A DNA stretch of 64,000 bases. It comes from Geothrix paludis. Its GTDB lineage: Bacteria; Acidobacteriota; Holophagae; Holophagales; Holophagaceae. How positions within the stretch are numbered: position 1 is the stretch's first letter; every line of letters begins with the position of its first letter. The translations under genes and the position numbers were made by a program. Below, in pieces: positions 24,742 through 33,522 of this stretch. The notes under the pieces are model-generated. The model was given only the letters and a program-made list of their open reading frames with translations, did not search any database and was not told where the DNA came from. The DNA lies in NCBI RefSeq assembly GCF_022808815.1, contig NZ_JAKZLC010000001.1, forward strand, positions 62,001 to 126,000, read 5' to 3'.

Positions 24742-25457
24742 AGGCCCAGCAGGACCACGCTGAAGAAGATGGTGGTCACCACCACGTCGCCCGGCGTGAA
24801 GAACGCGCTGAAGATGAGGATGGCGATGGTGGCATGACGCCAGTACTTCAGCATGAGGCGCGCCGTCACGATGCGGAACTTCGCCAGGAAGAAGAAGAGG
24901 ACCGGCAGCTCGAACATCACGCCGGTGATGAGCGTGGTGGAGATGAACAGGTCCAGGTAGTCCGAGGCGTGCAGGTTGGCGCGCAGGCCCGCCTGGGCGG
25001 CCTCCTGGAAGAGGATGTCCCCCAGGAACTTGAACGCCTGGTAGTAGGCGAAGGCGGCGCCGGCCAGGAAGCAGGCCGAGGTGACGAAGACGAAGGGGAT
25101 GACGAGGCGGCGTTCCTTGGGCAGCAGGCCCGGCCGGATGAAGGCCCAGAGCTGGTAGAAGAGGAAGGGGGCGCAGAACACGGCCGCGGCCCACAGTGAG
25201 AGCCGCATCATGCTGAAGAAGGGCTCGGTGAGGTCCGTGAAGGCGAAAGGATCCAGGCTTCCGATGGGCTTGCCCGTCTGGCGCGCCATGGCCTCGAGGA
25301 AGGGCTTCTGCGCCCAGGCCCAGAGCTTGAAGCGGTAGGCATAGGTGATGGCGAAGCCCACGGCCACGATGCCGAGGGATCGGACGATCCGCACCCGCAG
25401 TTCCTGCAGGTGCTCCCAGAAGCTCATCTTGTCGGGCGGCGTGGCCGGAAGCGCCAT
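24690..25457 (-). CDS. tatC: Sec-independent protein translocase TatC
   Basis: Core receptor of the twin-arginine translocase. 255 residues from ATG 25457; a TTG three codons earlier is possible. It opens with MSFWEHLQELRVRIVRSLG, the conserved signal-peptide-binding stretch, with six membrane helices after it and FAYYQAFKFLGD in the second half. The preceding gene on this strand is tatA, so this is a tatAC operon without tatB; the single TatA may serve both roles. The stop overlaps murG by 52 bases. Confidence 0.94.
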   Translation of the reverse strand: MALPATPPDKMSFWEHLQELRVRIVRSLGIVAVGFAITYAYRFKLWAWAQKPFLEAMARQTGKPIGSLDPFAFTDLTEPFFSMMRLSLWAAAVFCAPFLFYQLWAFIRPGLLPKERRLVIPFVFVTSACFLAGAAFAYYQAFKFLGDILFQEAAQAGLRANLHASDYLDLFISTTLITGVMFELPVLFFFLAKFRIVTARLMLKYWRHATIAILIFSAFFTPGDVVVTTIFFSVVLLGLYFISVVVAWAAEPRAK

Positions 25458-25521
25458 GGTCCTCAACGGGGAGAAAAGGCCGGCCTCCCCAGGGAGACCG
25501 GCCGGTGGAGGGCCTGGCGGC

Positions 25522-25719
25522 TTACTTCTTGTCCTTGTCGGAGGCGGGAGGCGCGGCGACGTCTTCCTTCACGGAATCCGTCAGCTCGCGGCTGGCCTTC
25601 TTGAACTCCTGGATGCCCTTGCCCAGGCTCTTGCCCAGTTCGGGCAGGCGGGAGGGGCCGAAGAAGATCAGCAGCGCGATGCCGATCAGCAGGATTTCCA
25701 TCATTCCGAGATTGCCCAT
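25522..25719 (-). CDS. tatA: Sec-independent protein translocase TatA
   Basis: 65 residues: N-terminal membrane helix MMEILLIGIALLIFFGPSRL, the FGPSRLPELGKSLGKG hinge and amphipathic helix, then a charged tail ending SDKDKK. It forms the pore with TatC 64 bases downstream. The upstream AtuA-like and ugd genes run the same way with a 32-base gap, so it may be read from their transcript. Confidence 0.94.
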   Translation of the reverse strand: MGNLGMMEILLIGIALLIFFGPSRLPELGKSLGKGIQEFKKASRELTDSVKEDVAAPPASDKDKK

Positions 25720-25751
25720 GTTGGTGCTCCTTGGCGGGGTGGGGATGCCCT

Positions 25752-26096
25752 TCAGGGTTTGAGATCCGCCAGCGTCAGGCCGGCCGGAAGGTCGAGTTCC
25801 ATTCTAAGCAGGGCCTGCCCGTGGGTCTTCCCCTGAGCATCGGTTTTCACGCTTTCGCTGCCGCCCCCGCCCAGGGAGTCGTGCAGGATGAAGTTGAGGG
25901 CCTTGAGGTTAGGAACCTCGAAACGTTCAACACTACCTTTGCATATGGTTGAAAAGTGATGTTTGACACGCTCAGATGTAAGTTCTTGTTGCAACAGGTG
26001 ATAACCGGCCTCCGTATAGGCGATGACGCCCACGTTGGAGCCGTCCCCCTTGTCGCCGCTGCGGGCGTGGGCGATGTCTTCGAGTCGGATGCGCAT
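25752..26096 (-). CDS. Stand-alone AtuA C-terminal-like domain protein
   Basis: 114 residues matching the small domain normally found at the C-terminus of AtuA-type (DUF1446) proteins: LEDIAHARSGDKGDGSNVGV at the start, VIAYTEAGYHLL and NFILHDSLGGGGSESVKTD later. AtuA belongs to acyclic terpene degradation, but the domain's chemistry is unknown and stand-alone versions exist. No DUF1446 partner is nearby; instead the start overlaps the ugd stop (TGATG). Bases 25921-25980 are 38% GC by direct count, well below the surroundings, so codon use is atypical inside a conserved gene. Confidence 0.75.
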   Translation of the reverse strand: MRIRLEDIAHARSGDKGDGSNVGVIAYTEAGYHLLQQELTSERVKHHFSTICKGSVERFEVPNLKALNFILHDSLGGGGSESVKTDAQGKTHGQALLRMELDLPAGLTLADLKP

Positions 26097-27451
26097 CAAC
26101 GGGCCTCCACGGAACGGCGTCCCAGGGAATGGTAGGTCCAGCCCTTGGCCTCCATGGCCTCCGGCCGGAAGAGGTTGCGGCCGTCGAACATGCAGCGTGA
26201 CTTGAGGGCCTTGGCGACGGCCTCGAGGTCGGCCGCCTTGTAATCCGCCCACTCGGTGGCGATGAGCAGGGCGTCCGCACCGTCGCAGGCTGCCAGTGGA
26301 GTCTCGGCGTAGCGGACCTTGTCGCCGACCTTCGCCTTCACGGCCTCCATGGCGGCGAAGTCATGCACCACCACGTCCGCGCCCAGGTTCACCAGGCCAT
26401 CGATGAGCTCCAGGGCCATGCTCTCCCGGATGTCATCGGTGTTGGCCTTGAAGGCCAGGCCCCACAGGGCGAAGCGCTTGCCCTTCAGGGGAGCGGGCAC
26501 GCCCGGCTTCACGCCGAAGTGGGCCTTCACCTTCCGGAGGAGCACCTGCTTCTGGTGGCGGTTGGCCTCCACCGTGGTGGCCAGGGTCATCATGGGATGG
26601 CCGTGCTCGCGCCCCACCTTGAGGAGCGCCTGCAGGTCCTTGGGGAAGCAGGAACCGCCGAAACCGGGCCCGGGGTTGAGGAAGGCCGGGCCGATGCGGT
26701 GGTCCGCGCCGATGGCGGTCTTCACGTGGTCGATGTCGGCGCCCACGCACTCGGCGAGATTGGCGATCTCGTTGATGAAGCTGATGCGCAGGGCCAGCAT
26801 GGCGTTGGCGGCGTACTTGGTGAGCTCCGCGCTGGGGGGGTCCATGCGGAACCACTTGCCGCCGCTGCGGTCCAGGAAGGACTGGTAGAGCCCCTTCATC
26901 ACCTTCTCGGCGTGGTCCGTGCGGCAGCCCACCACCACGCGGTCCGGCTCCAGGAAGTCACCGATGGCCGAGCCTTCGCGGAGGAACTCGGGGTTGCTCA
27001 CGACTTCGAAGGCGCGATCCGTGTGGTGTGCGATTTCCGCATGGACCCGTGCCGCCGTGCCCACCGGCACCGTGCTCTTGTCCACCACGATGAGGGGGGC
27101 GGCATCCTTGGCGCGCAGGGCCATGGCCCCACCGATCTGGCCCGCAACGGCCAGCACGTACTTCATGTCCGCGCTGCCGTCCTCGCTCTGGGGGGTGCCC
27201 ACGCAGATGAAGGCCGCGGCGGCCTCCGCGATGCCCTCCTTGAGGTCCGTGGTGAACCGCAGAACGCCCGACGCGAGATGCCTCCGGAGCAGGTCATCCA
27301 GGCCCGGCTCGAAGATGGGGGATTCCCCCCGGCTGAGGGCGGCGACCTTGGCGGCATCCACATCCACGCCAAGGACGCGGTGCCCAGCCTCGGCGAAGCA
27401 GGCGGCAGCCACCAACCCCACGTAACCCGATCCGATGACCAGCACCTGCAT
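26096..27451 (-). CDS. ugd: UDP-glucose 6-dehydrogenase
   Basis: Oxidises UDP-glucose to UDP-glucuronate for surface polysaccharide. 451 residues: N-terminal NAD fold VIGSGYVGLVAAACFAEAGH with GxGYVG, VDKSTVPVGTA, PEFLREGSAIGDFLEPDR, and the active-site Cys in GPGFGGSCFPKDLQAL. Length and motifs are normal. It is divergent from tolQ (72 bases) and translationally coupled to the AtuA-like gene. Context with a polysaccharide deacetylase across the divide fits a cell-envelope role. Confidence 0.93.
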   Translation of the reverse strand: MQVLVIGSGYVGLVAAACFAEAGHRVLGVDVDAAKVAALSRGESPIFEPGLDDLLRRHLASGVLRFTTDLKEGIAEAAAAFICVGTPQSEDGSADMKYVLAVAGQIGGAMALRAKDAAPLIVVDKSTVPVGTAARVHAEIAHHTDRAFEVVSNPEFLREGSAIGDFLEPDRVVVGCRTDHAEKVMKGLYQSFLDRSGGKWFRMDPPSAELTKYAANAMLALRISFINEIANLAECVGADIDHVKTAIGADHRIGPAFLNPGPGFGGSCFPKDLQALLKVGREHGHPMMTLATTVEANRHQKQVLLRKVKAHFGVKPGVPAPLKGKRFALWGLAFKANTDDIRESMALELIDGLVNLGADVVVHDFAAMEAVKAKVGDKVRYAETPLAACDGADALLIATEWADYKAADLEAVAKALKSRCMFDGRNLFRPEAMEAKGWTYHSLGRRSVEAR

Positions 27452-27523
27452 GGCGTCCCCGCGCAAAGCATCCAGTGTAGCCGCATCCCCGCTTGCTATC
27501 ATTTCCCGGACGGAGGCAGCAGC

Positions 27524-28219
27524 ATGGCGATCCTGGCGGCACCCACGGGCAATGAAGTCAACCTGCTGGAGGTGATGCTCCATGCGGGCCCCGTCGCCAA
27601 GTCCGTGCTGACGATCCTCTTCACCTTCTCGCTCCTGAGCTGGGTGGTGATCATCCGGAAGGCGCTGCTCTACCGCCGCAGCCGCGAGGTGTCCGAGCGC
27701 TTCCGAGGCGCCTTCAAGCGGGCCACGGACTGGCGCGACCTGAAGCAGCAGGTGGAGCGGTTCGCCATGAGCCCGCTGGTGGGCCTCTTCGTGGCGGGCT
27801 ATGGCGAAGTCACCTATCAGCTCCGCCAGGTGGGTCCGGATGGCCGCCCCCAGCTGCGCAGCATGGAAGCTGTGGAGCGCAGCCTCCAGCGGGCCAGCGT
27901 GGTGGAGATGGGGCGGCTCGAGCGGTCCCTGGGCGGCCTGGCCACCGTGGCCGCGGTGAGCCCCTTCATCGGCCTCTTCGGCACCGTGTGGGGCATCATC
28001 GATGCCTTCCGCGGCATCGGCGCCACGGGCAACGCGAACCTGGCCACCGTGGCCCCCGGAATCTCCGAGGCCCTGGTGGCCACTGCCATCGGCCTGGTGG
28101 CGGCCATTCCCGCGCTCATGGCCTACAACTTCTTCCAGGGCCAGCTGAAGCAGTTCCAGACCGAGCTCGACGACTTCTCCCTTGAGTTCATCAGCCTCTC
28201 GGAACGGAACTTCACCTGA
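27524..28219 (+). CDS. tolQ: TolQ/ExbB-type proton channel protein
   Basis: 231-residue inner-membrane subunit of a TolQR/ExbBD proton-driven motor. It has a first helix (AKSVLTILFTFSLLSWVVII), then a cytoplasmic domain and two closely spaced helices around LGGLATVAAVSPFIGLFGTV and VATAIGLVAAIPALMAYNFF, with the family GLFGTVWGI block. Start ATG 27524 follows CGGAGG. The tolR/exbD partner is not next to it; the following gene is a polysaccharide deacetylase overlapping by four bases, so tolR must be elsewhere. TolQ versus ExbB cannot be separated firmly by eye; TolQ is favoured by the RNFT-like C-terminus and length. Confidence 0.8.
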   Translation: MAILAAPTGNEVNLLEVMLHAGPVAKSVLTILFTFSLLSWVVIIRKALLYRRSREVSERFRGAFKRATDWRDLKQQVERFAMSPLVGLFVAGYGEVTYQLRQVGPDGRPQLRSMEAVERSLQRASVVEMGRLERSLGGLATVAAVSPFIGLFGTVWGIIDAFRGIGATGNANLATVAPGISEALVATAIGLVAAIPALMAYNFFQGQLKQFQTELDDFSLEFISLSERNFT

Positions 28220-29034
28220 GAAGCCCACGCCTGCCGCTCTCCCTCGACTGGGAGGACTGGTTCCAGCTCTGCTGCCCGCCCTACGACCAGCCCGAGGCCC
28301 TGGACCGCTTCGAGTGCCGCCTGCCGCAGGCCACGGAGCTGTCGCTCGCCCTCTGCGCGGACTTGGGCGCCCAGGCCACCTGGTTCTGCCTGGGTGACCA
28401 GGCCCGCCGGCACCCGGTGCTGCTGCGGCGCATCGTGGCGGAAGGTCACGCAGTTGGCCTGCATGGGCTCACGCACCGCCGGGCCTTCGAGATGGATCGG
28501 GCCGCATGGCGCGCCTCGCTGCGCGACGGCAAGGCCCTGCTGGAGGATCTCACCGGGCAGCCCGTGGTGGGCTATCGGGCCCCGGAGTGGAGCCTTCGCG
28601 GCCCTGCCGAAGGCTGGTGGCGGGACCTGCCGGAGCTGGGCTTCCGCTACGACTCCAGCCGCGCGCCCCTCGCCGTCATCGGCGATCCCCATTGGCCCCG
28701 GCGGCCCCACCTGCTGATGGAAGGCCTCTGGGAGTTGCCGCCGCCCGTCCTCTGGTCCGGTCCACCGCGCTCGCCCCTCTGGGGCTGGGGCCCCCGGGTG
28801 CTGCCCTTCAGCCTCGTCCGCCGGGAGCTTGAGGCCCTGGCCCTCAATGATGCCGGCACTCCGCTGACCGTACACCCATGGGAGCTGGACGAGGGACAGC
28901 CGGAACTGCCGGGAGCTCCCTTCGGCCACCGCTTCGCCCACAGCGCCGGCCTGAAGGGGCACGGGGCGCACCTTCGCGATCTGCTCGCGGGGTTCCGCCT
29001 GACGACCCTCGAGGCCTGGGTGGCGGAGCGATGA
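28216..29034 (+). CDS. Polysaccharide deacetylase, apparent CTG start
   Basis: NodB-fold carbohydrate esterase. The conserved N-terminal block reads LPLSLDWEDWFQLCCPP, and later ATWFCLGDQARRHPVLL, VGLHGLTHRRAFEMD (metal His pair) and VGYRAPEWSLRG. The block starts within five codons of the tolQ stop. Between an in-frame stop at 28183-28185 and the block there is no ATG, GTG or TTG; the best initiator is CTG 28216, which overlaps the tolQ stop as CTGA and mimics the ATGA overlaps of the genes that follow. The first TTG is at 28363, inside the domain, and would remove the catalytic Asp segment. The WEDW motif resembles deacetylases of exopolysaccharide clusters. Confidence 0.78.
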   Translation: MRSPRLPLSLDWEDWFQLCCPPYDQPEALDRFECRLPQATELSLALCADLGAQATWFCLGDQARRHPVLLRRIVAEGHAVGLHGLTHRRAFEMDRAAWRASLRDGKALLEDLTGQPVVGYRAPEWSLRGPAEGWWRDLPELGFRYDSSRAPLAVIGDPHWPRRPHLLMEGLWELPPPVLWSGPPRSPLWGWGPRVLPFSLVRRELEALALNDAGTPLTVHPWELDEGQPELPGAPFGHRFAHSAGLKGHGAHLRDLLAGFRLTTLEAWVAER

Positions 29035-29753
29035 CCCTGGCGCCGCTCATCCTCCTCGCGCCTTCCGAGGACAAGGCTTCCGGCGGGGTCCGCGGGAAGC
29101 TGCCGGAGACGTCCGCTCAGCACTGGGTGCGAGAGCGGTTGCTGGCCCTCGCCCGGACCGGATCGCCGGAAGCGCTCAAGAAAGCTTTCGACGTGAAGGA
29201 TCTGGCCTTGGACAAGGCCCGGACCGAAGCGCTGGCGCTGGCGCGGCCCGTGCCCCTGCTGCCCGCCCTGTCCCGGTACACCGGCGTGGCCTTCCAGGCG
29301 CTGGATGCGGCCTCGCTGCCACCGGAGGCCTGGCGGCAGGTGTTCATCCTGTCCAACCTCCGGGGCCTGGTGCGCGGCGACGAGCCCGTGCCACCCTACA
29401 AGCTCAAGCTGGCGGCCATCCCGGGATTGAAGGCCCACTGGCGGAAGGCGCTTCCGGCGCAGCTGGAGGCGCTGCCGGAAGGCTCCGTGTGGGAGCTGCT
29501 CCCGGGCGATTCTGCCGATCTGCTCAAGGGCTGGACCCGCCCCCGCCATACGGTGGAGATTCTCGATGCCCGGGGAAAGGCCGTCAGCCATTTTTCGAAG
29601 AAGTACCGGGGCCTGGTGGCTCGCTGGATCCTGGCGCACCAGCAGGGCGATCCCAGAAAGGTGTTGAAGGGGCGAATCCCAGGGTGCCAGTGGGCTGGCG
29701 TGGATGAGAACGACCGGGGCGGGCTGGCCCTCCGGCTGCTGGTGGAACCATGA
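29031..29753 (+). CDS. yaaA: YaaA family (UPF0246) peroxide-stress protein
   Basis: 240 residues of the YaaA/DUF328 family; E. coli YaaA lowers free iron and DNA damage under peroxide stress and binds DNA. Family marks are LILLAPSEDKASGG at the N-terminus, LPALSRYTGVAFQALD, ILSNLRGLVRGDEPVPPYKL, and SKKYRGLVARWILAHQ near the C-terminus. Both ends overlap neighbours by ATGA (29031 and 29750), so it is coupled within the operon. Peroxide protection fits the downstream Fe-S L-serine dehydratase but that link is inference. Confidence 0.87.
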   Translation: MTLAPLILLAPSEDKASGGVRGKLPETSAQHWVRERLLALARTGSPEALKKAFDVKDLALDKARTEALALARPVPLLPALSRYTGVAFQALDAASLPPEAWRQVFILSNLRGLVRGDEPVPPYKLKLAAIPGLKAHWRKALPAQLEALPEGSVWELLPGDSADLLKGWTRPRHTVEILDARGKAVSHFSKKYRGLVARWILAHQQGDPRKVLKGRIPGCQWAGVDENDRGGLALRLLVEP

Positions 29754-30526
29754 GCGACGATTGCAACCGCACTCCCTTCTGGCAGCGCCAGCCCCAGCTT
29801 CCCCTGGCGATCCAGCGTTTCTTCCAGGCCCGCATGGAGGCGGCCCTGGGCGATCCGGAGGCCCGCCAGGTCCTGGTCTGGCCCACGATCCTCGGCGCGC
29901 CGGGCCTGCGGAAGGTTTATCCCGACGGGCTCCCCGAGGCCGAGTTGCTGACCCATGCCGCCCGTATGCTGAGCGCCCTGGGCCACCACGATCCCGTGGC
30001 TGCCTGGCAGGCACACCGGGCGGCCTGGCCGGACACGGCGGAAGCCGGGCCCACCGGCTGGCGTCCAGCTGCCGCCTGGGGCGCCTGGGGTCCGCTGGTG
30101 AGCCTGCGCTGCGGGTGGCAGCTGGCCGCCCTCACGCCATTGCCCCTGGGCGCCCGCTACCCGCTGGCCTGCGGGGTGTCCCTCTTCAACCACGGCCTCT
30201 ACCACGAGTGCCACGACGCCCTGGAACCGCTGTGGGACGCGGCGGAGGGCGACCTGAAGGGGCAGCTCCAGGGGCTGATCCTGCTGACGGGCGGATACCA
30301 CCACCTCCAGCAGCACAACCTGCCGGGCATGGTGGCCCTGTGGGAGGAGGCCGTCGGCCGCCTGGAGACCTGCGGCGGACGCGTTCCCACGCCCTGGGGC
30401 GAGGTGCGGGCCGAGGTTGCGCTGGACCTGACGGTGCGGCGGCTGGACCATGGAAGGCGCACGAAGGATGGCGGGGACCTGTCGGCCTTGTGGGCCCTGG
30501 ATCGCCCTACCTGGGAGCTGGCATGA
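29750..30526 (+). CDS. DUF309-domain protein
   Basis: 258 residues, soluble. The C-terminal part holds SLFNHGLYHECHDALEPLWD and LQGLILLTGGYHHLQQ, the DUF309 helical signature with its His/Glu cluster, suggestive of a metal or nucleotide site; no function is established. The N-terminal ~140 residues (QLPLAIQRFFQARMEAALGD onward) are not recognised and make this longer than usual DUF309 proteins of 120-170 residues. Overlaps yaaA and nadB by four bases each. Confidence 0.75.
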   Translation: MSDDCNRTPFWQRQPQLPLAIQRFFQARMEAALGDPEARQVLVWPTILGAPGLRKVYPDGLPEAELLTHAARMLSALGHHDPVAAWQAHRAAWPDTAEAGPTGWRPAAAWGAWGPLVSLRCGWQLAALTPLPLGARYPLACGVSLFNHGLYHECHDALEPLWDAAEGDLKGQLQGLILLTGGYHHLQQHNLPGMVALWEEAVGRLETCGGRVPTPWGEVRAEVALDLTVRRLDHGRRTKDGGDLSALWALDRPTWELA

Positions 30527-32097
30527 AGGATGGGGTCGATCTGCTGGTGCTGGGCGCGGGGATCGCGGGCTGTTCCGCGGCCCTGCGCGCGGCGGATCAG
30601 GGCATCTCCGTGGTGCTGGTGGCCAAGGACGAGCTGGGCGGCAGCAACACCGCCTGGGCCCAGGGCGGCATCATCGGTCAGCCGCCGCCGGAGGAAGGCG
30701 ACTCCGCGGACCTGCTGGCCGCGGACATCGAGGCCGCAGGCGCGGGCCTCTGCCGGCCCGAGGCCGTGCGCCAGCTGGCCGAGGAGGGGCCGAAACTCTG
30801 CCGGAGCTTCCTCTGGGAGCGGCTGGGCGTGCCCTTCGACCTCGGGACCGGCGGGACCCCCGATCCCACGGCCGAGGCGGCCCACAGCGCCCGGCGCATC
30901 TACCACGCCAAGGACGCCACCGGGCTGGCCATCCAGACGGCGCTCAGCGAGGCCGTCCGGAAGCACCCGAACATCCGCCTGCGGGAGGGGCTCTGCCTGG
31001 TGGACCTCATCACCAGCCCTCACCATTGCGTCAGTCCGGTGCAGGTCTACGAGCCCATCCGCGTCCATGGCGCCTACCTCTTCGACCCCATCACGGGCGA
31101 GGTGGAAGGCCTCCTGGCCCGCCGCACGATCCTGGCCACCGGCGGCCTGGGCTACCTCTACCTGCACACCACGAACCCGCCGGGCGCCACGGGAGACGGC
31201 CTGGCGGCCGCCTACCGGGCCAGCGCGCGCATCGTGAACTGCGAGTACCTCCAGTTTCATCCCACCACCCTCTACGTCCCCGGCAAGCCGCGGACGTTGC
31301 TGACCGAGGCCCTCCGGGGCGAAGGAGCGCAGCTGCTCAACCGCAAGGGCGAGCGGTTCATGTCCAAGTACGCCCCGGATCAGATGGAACTGGCGCCTCG
31401 CGATGTGGTGAGCCGGGCAATCTTCCAGGAGATGGCGGTCAGTGGGGAACCCTGCGCCTACCTCGATCTGGCCCCGGTGGCGGCGAAGCTGGATCTGGAC
31501 GAGCACTTCCCCACGATCATGGCGGCCTGCCGGGCCGAGGACATCGATCCGCACCGCCATCCCATCCCCGTGGTGCCCGCCGCCCACTATTTCTGCGGCG
31601 GCGTGCTGGTGGATCTGGAGGGCCGCACCAGCCTGTCGGGCCTCTTCGCCGCCGGAGAGGTGGCCTGCACGGGGCTCCATGGCGCCAACCGCCTGGCCTC
31701 CACCAGCCTGCTGGAGGGCCTGGTGTGGGGCTTCCACAGCGCCGACACCGCCGTGCGGGAACTGCGGGAGACCGTGGATCCGGATCCCGGCGAACTGGCC
31801 GCCTGGCGCATGCCGGAGGAACCTGAGGAGACTGACCCCCTCCTCATCGACCAGGACTGGCGCCTCATCCGCAGCACTCTCTGGAACTATGCGGGCATCG
31901 TCCGCAGCAGCGCCCGCCTGGAGCGGGCACGGTCGGACCTGCACTACCTGGCCCACCGCATCGAGCGCTTCTACCACCAGACGCTCCTCAGCCGGGAGCT
32001 GCTGGAGCTGCGCAGCGGCATCCTCTGCGCCCGCCTGATCCTCAACGCTGCCCTCCAGAACCCCGAAAGCCGCGGCTGCCATTACCGCATCGATTGA
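30523..32097 (+). CDS. nadB: L-aspartate oxidase
   Basis: First enzyme of de novo NAD synthesis, giving iminoaspartate; FAD-dependent. 524 residues from ATG 30523 with the FAD fold LLVLGAGIAGCSAALRAAD, ELGGSNTAWAQGGI, catalytic HPTTLYVPG, EALRGEGAQLLNRKGERF and CTGLHGANRLASTSLLEGLVW. The last ~110 residues are the helical C-domain. No nadA or nadC is adjacent. Start overlaps the DUF309 stop (ATGA). Succinate dehydrogenase flavoprotein was considered, but the NTAWAQGG block and C-terminal domain favour NadB. Confidence 0.92.
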   Translation: MKDGVDLLVLGAGIAGCSAALRAADQGISVVLVAKDELGGSNTAWAQGGIIGQPPPEEGDSADLLAADIEAAGAGLCRPEAVRQLAEEGPKLCRSFLWERLGVPFDLGTGGTPDPTAEAAHSARRIYHAKDATGLAIQTALSEAVRKHPNIRLREGLCLVDLITSPHHCVSPVQVYEPIRVHGAYLFDPITGEVEGLLARRTILATGGLGYLYLHTTNPPGATGDGLAAAYRASARIVNCEYLQFHPTTLYVPGKPRTLLTEALRGEGAQLLNRKGERFMSKYAPDQMELAPRDVVSRAIFQEMAVSGEPCAYLDLAPVAAKLDLDEHFPTIMAACRAEDIDPHRHPIPVVPAAHYFCGGVLVDLEGRTSLSGLFAAGEVACTGLHGANRLASTSLLEGLVWGFHSADTAVRELRETVDPDPGELAAWRMPEEPEETDPLLIDQDWRLIRSTLWNYAGIVRSSARLERARSDLHYLAHRIERFYHQTLLSRELLELRSGILCARLILNAALQNPESRGCHYRID

Positions 32098-32121
32098 TTG
32101 CCGGTCGCGGGACAATGGGGC

Positions 32122-33522
32122 ATGGTGTTGTCCGTCTTCGACCTCTTCCGCATCGGCATCGGGCCGAGCTCCTCGCACACCGTGGGGCCCATGCGGGCCG
32201 CCCGCGGATTCGCCCTCGGGCTGGAGGCCTCGGACCTGCTCGAGGCCACAGGGGAGGTGCGAGTGGAGCTGTTCGGCAGCCTGGGTGCCACGGGGAGGGG
32301 CCACGGCAGCGACAAGGCGGTGATCCTCGGCCTGCTGGGGGAGACCCCGGAAGAGGTTGATGTGGAGGCCGTGGAGGGCCTGGTGGCGCGGGTCCGCGAC
32401 TCGGGGCGGCTGGCCCTCCTCGGGAGGCGCGAAGTCCCGTTCCGCGAGGCGGACCATCTGCATCTGCTCCACAAGAGCCTGCCCTTCCATCCGAACGGCA
32501 TGCGCTTCACGGCCCTGGACGCAGGCGGCGGGGTGCTCCGCGCCCAGGTCTACTACTCCGTGGGTGGCGGGTTCGTGGTGGAGGAGGGCGCCCTGGTTCC
32601 GACAGCCGCCGGCCTGGAGCCGCCTTTCCCCTTCCACACGGCCAAGGGCCTACTGGATCACTGCCGGGCGCAGGGGCTGCCCGTCAGCCAGGTCATGCTG
32701 GCGAACGAGCGGACCTGGCGCTCCGAGGCGGCCATCCGGTCGGGCCTCCAGGAGCTCTGGTCGGTCATGCAGGCCTGCGTGCGGCGCGGCTGCGCCACCG
32801 AGGGATTGCTGCCCGGCGGCCTGAAGGTGCCGCGCCGCGCGCCCGCGCTCTACCGGCGTCTGACCGAATCCCCGGAGGCGGGCCTCAAGGATCCCCTCAC
32901 GGCCCTGGACTTCGTGAGCCTCTACGCCCTGGCGGTGAACGAGGAGAACGCGGCCGGGGGCCGCGTGGTGACGGCTCCGACCAACGGCGCCGCGGGCATC
33001 ATTCCCGCCGTCCTGCACTACTACCGGCGCTTCGTGCCCGGGGCCACGGACGAGGGGGTGGCGCGGTTCCTCCTGACGGCCGGGGCCATCGGCGCCCTCT
33101 ACAAGGAGAACGCCTCCATCAGCGGCGCCGAGGTGGGCTGCCAGGGCGAAGTGGGCGTGGCCTGCTCCATGGCCGCCGGGGCCCTGGCCGAGGTGATGGG
33201 CGGCACGCCGGACCAGGTGGAGAACGCCGCGGAGATCGGCATGGAGCACAACCTGGGCCTCACCTGCGATCCCATCGGCGGCCTGGTGCAGGTGCCGTGC
33301 ATCGAACGCAACGCCATGGCCAGCGTGAAGGCCATCAACGCCGCCCGCATGTCCCTGCACGGCGACGGCCACCACTTCGTGAGCCTGGACAAGGTCATCA
33401 AGACCATGCGCGACACCGGCGCCGACATGAAGAGCAAGTACAAGGAGACGGCCCGGGGCGGCCTCGCCGTGAACGTGCTCGAAATGCCGCTAGACTTCAC
33501 GGTGAACCTGCCGGAGTGCTGA
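32122..33522 (+). CDS. sdaA: L-serine dehydratase, iron-sulfur, single chain
   Basis: Converts L-serine to pyruvate and ammonia using a [4Fe-4S] cluster. 466 residues from ATG 32122; a TTG at 32098 is the alternative. The beta domain opens [20 protein letters not shown]; the alpha domain has [19 protein letters not shown] and three cluster Cys in [17 protein letters not shown] and VPCIERNAM. Alpha and beta are fused as in E. coli SdaA. It follows nadB by 24 bases and its stop overlaps the next start (TGATG). Confidence 0.93.
   Translation: MVLSVFDLFRIGIGPSSSHTVGPMRAARGFALGLEASDLLEATGEVRVELFGSLGATGRGHGSDKAVILGLLGETPEEVDVEAVEGLVARVRDSGRLALLGRREVPFREADHLHLLHKSLPFHPNGMRFTALDAGGGVLRAQVYYSVGGGFVVEEGALVPTAAGLEPPFPFHTAKGLLDHCRAQGLPVSQVMLANERTWRSEAAIRSGLQELWSVMQACVRRGCATEGLLPGGLKVPRRAPALYRRLTESPEAGLKDPLTALDFVSLYALAVNEENAAGGRVVTAPTNGAAGIIPAVLHYYRRFVPGATDEGVARFLLTAGAIGALYKENASISGAEVGCQGEVGVACSMAAGALAEVMGGTPDQVENAAEIGMEHNLGLTCDPIGGLVQVPCIERNAMASVKAINAARMSLHGDGHHFVSLDKVIKTMRDTGADMKSKYKETARGGLAVNVLEMPLDFTVNLPEC

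Noticed and set aside
28363-29034. Deacetylase start at TTG 28363
   Set aside because: It would remove the conserved LDWEDWF block that is clearly coding upstream.
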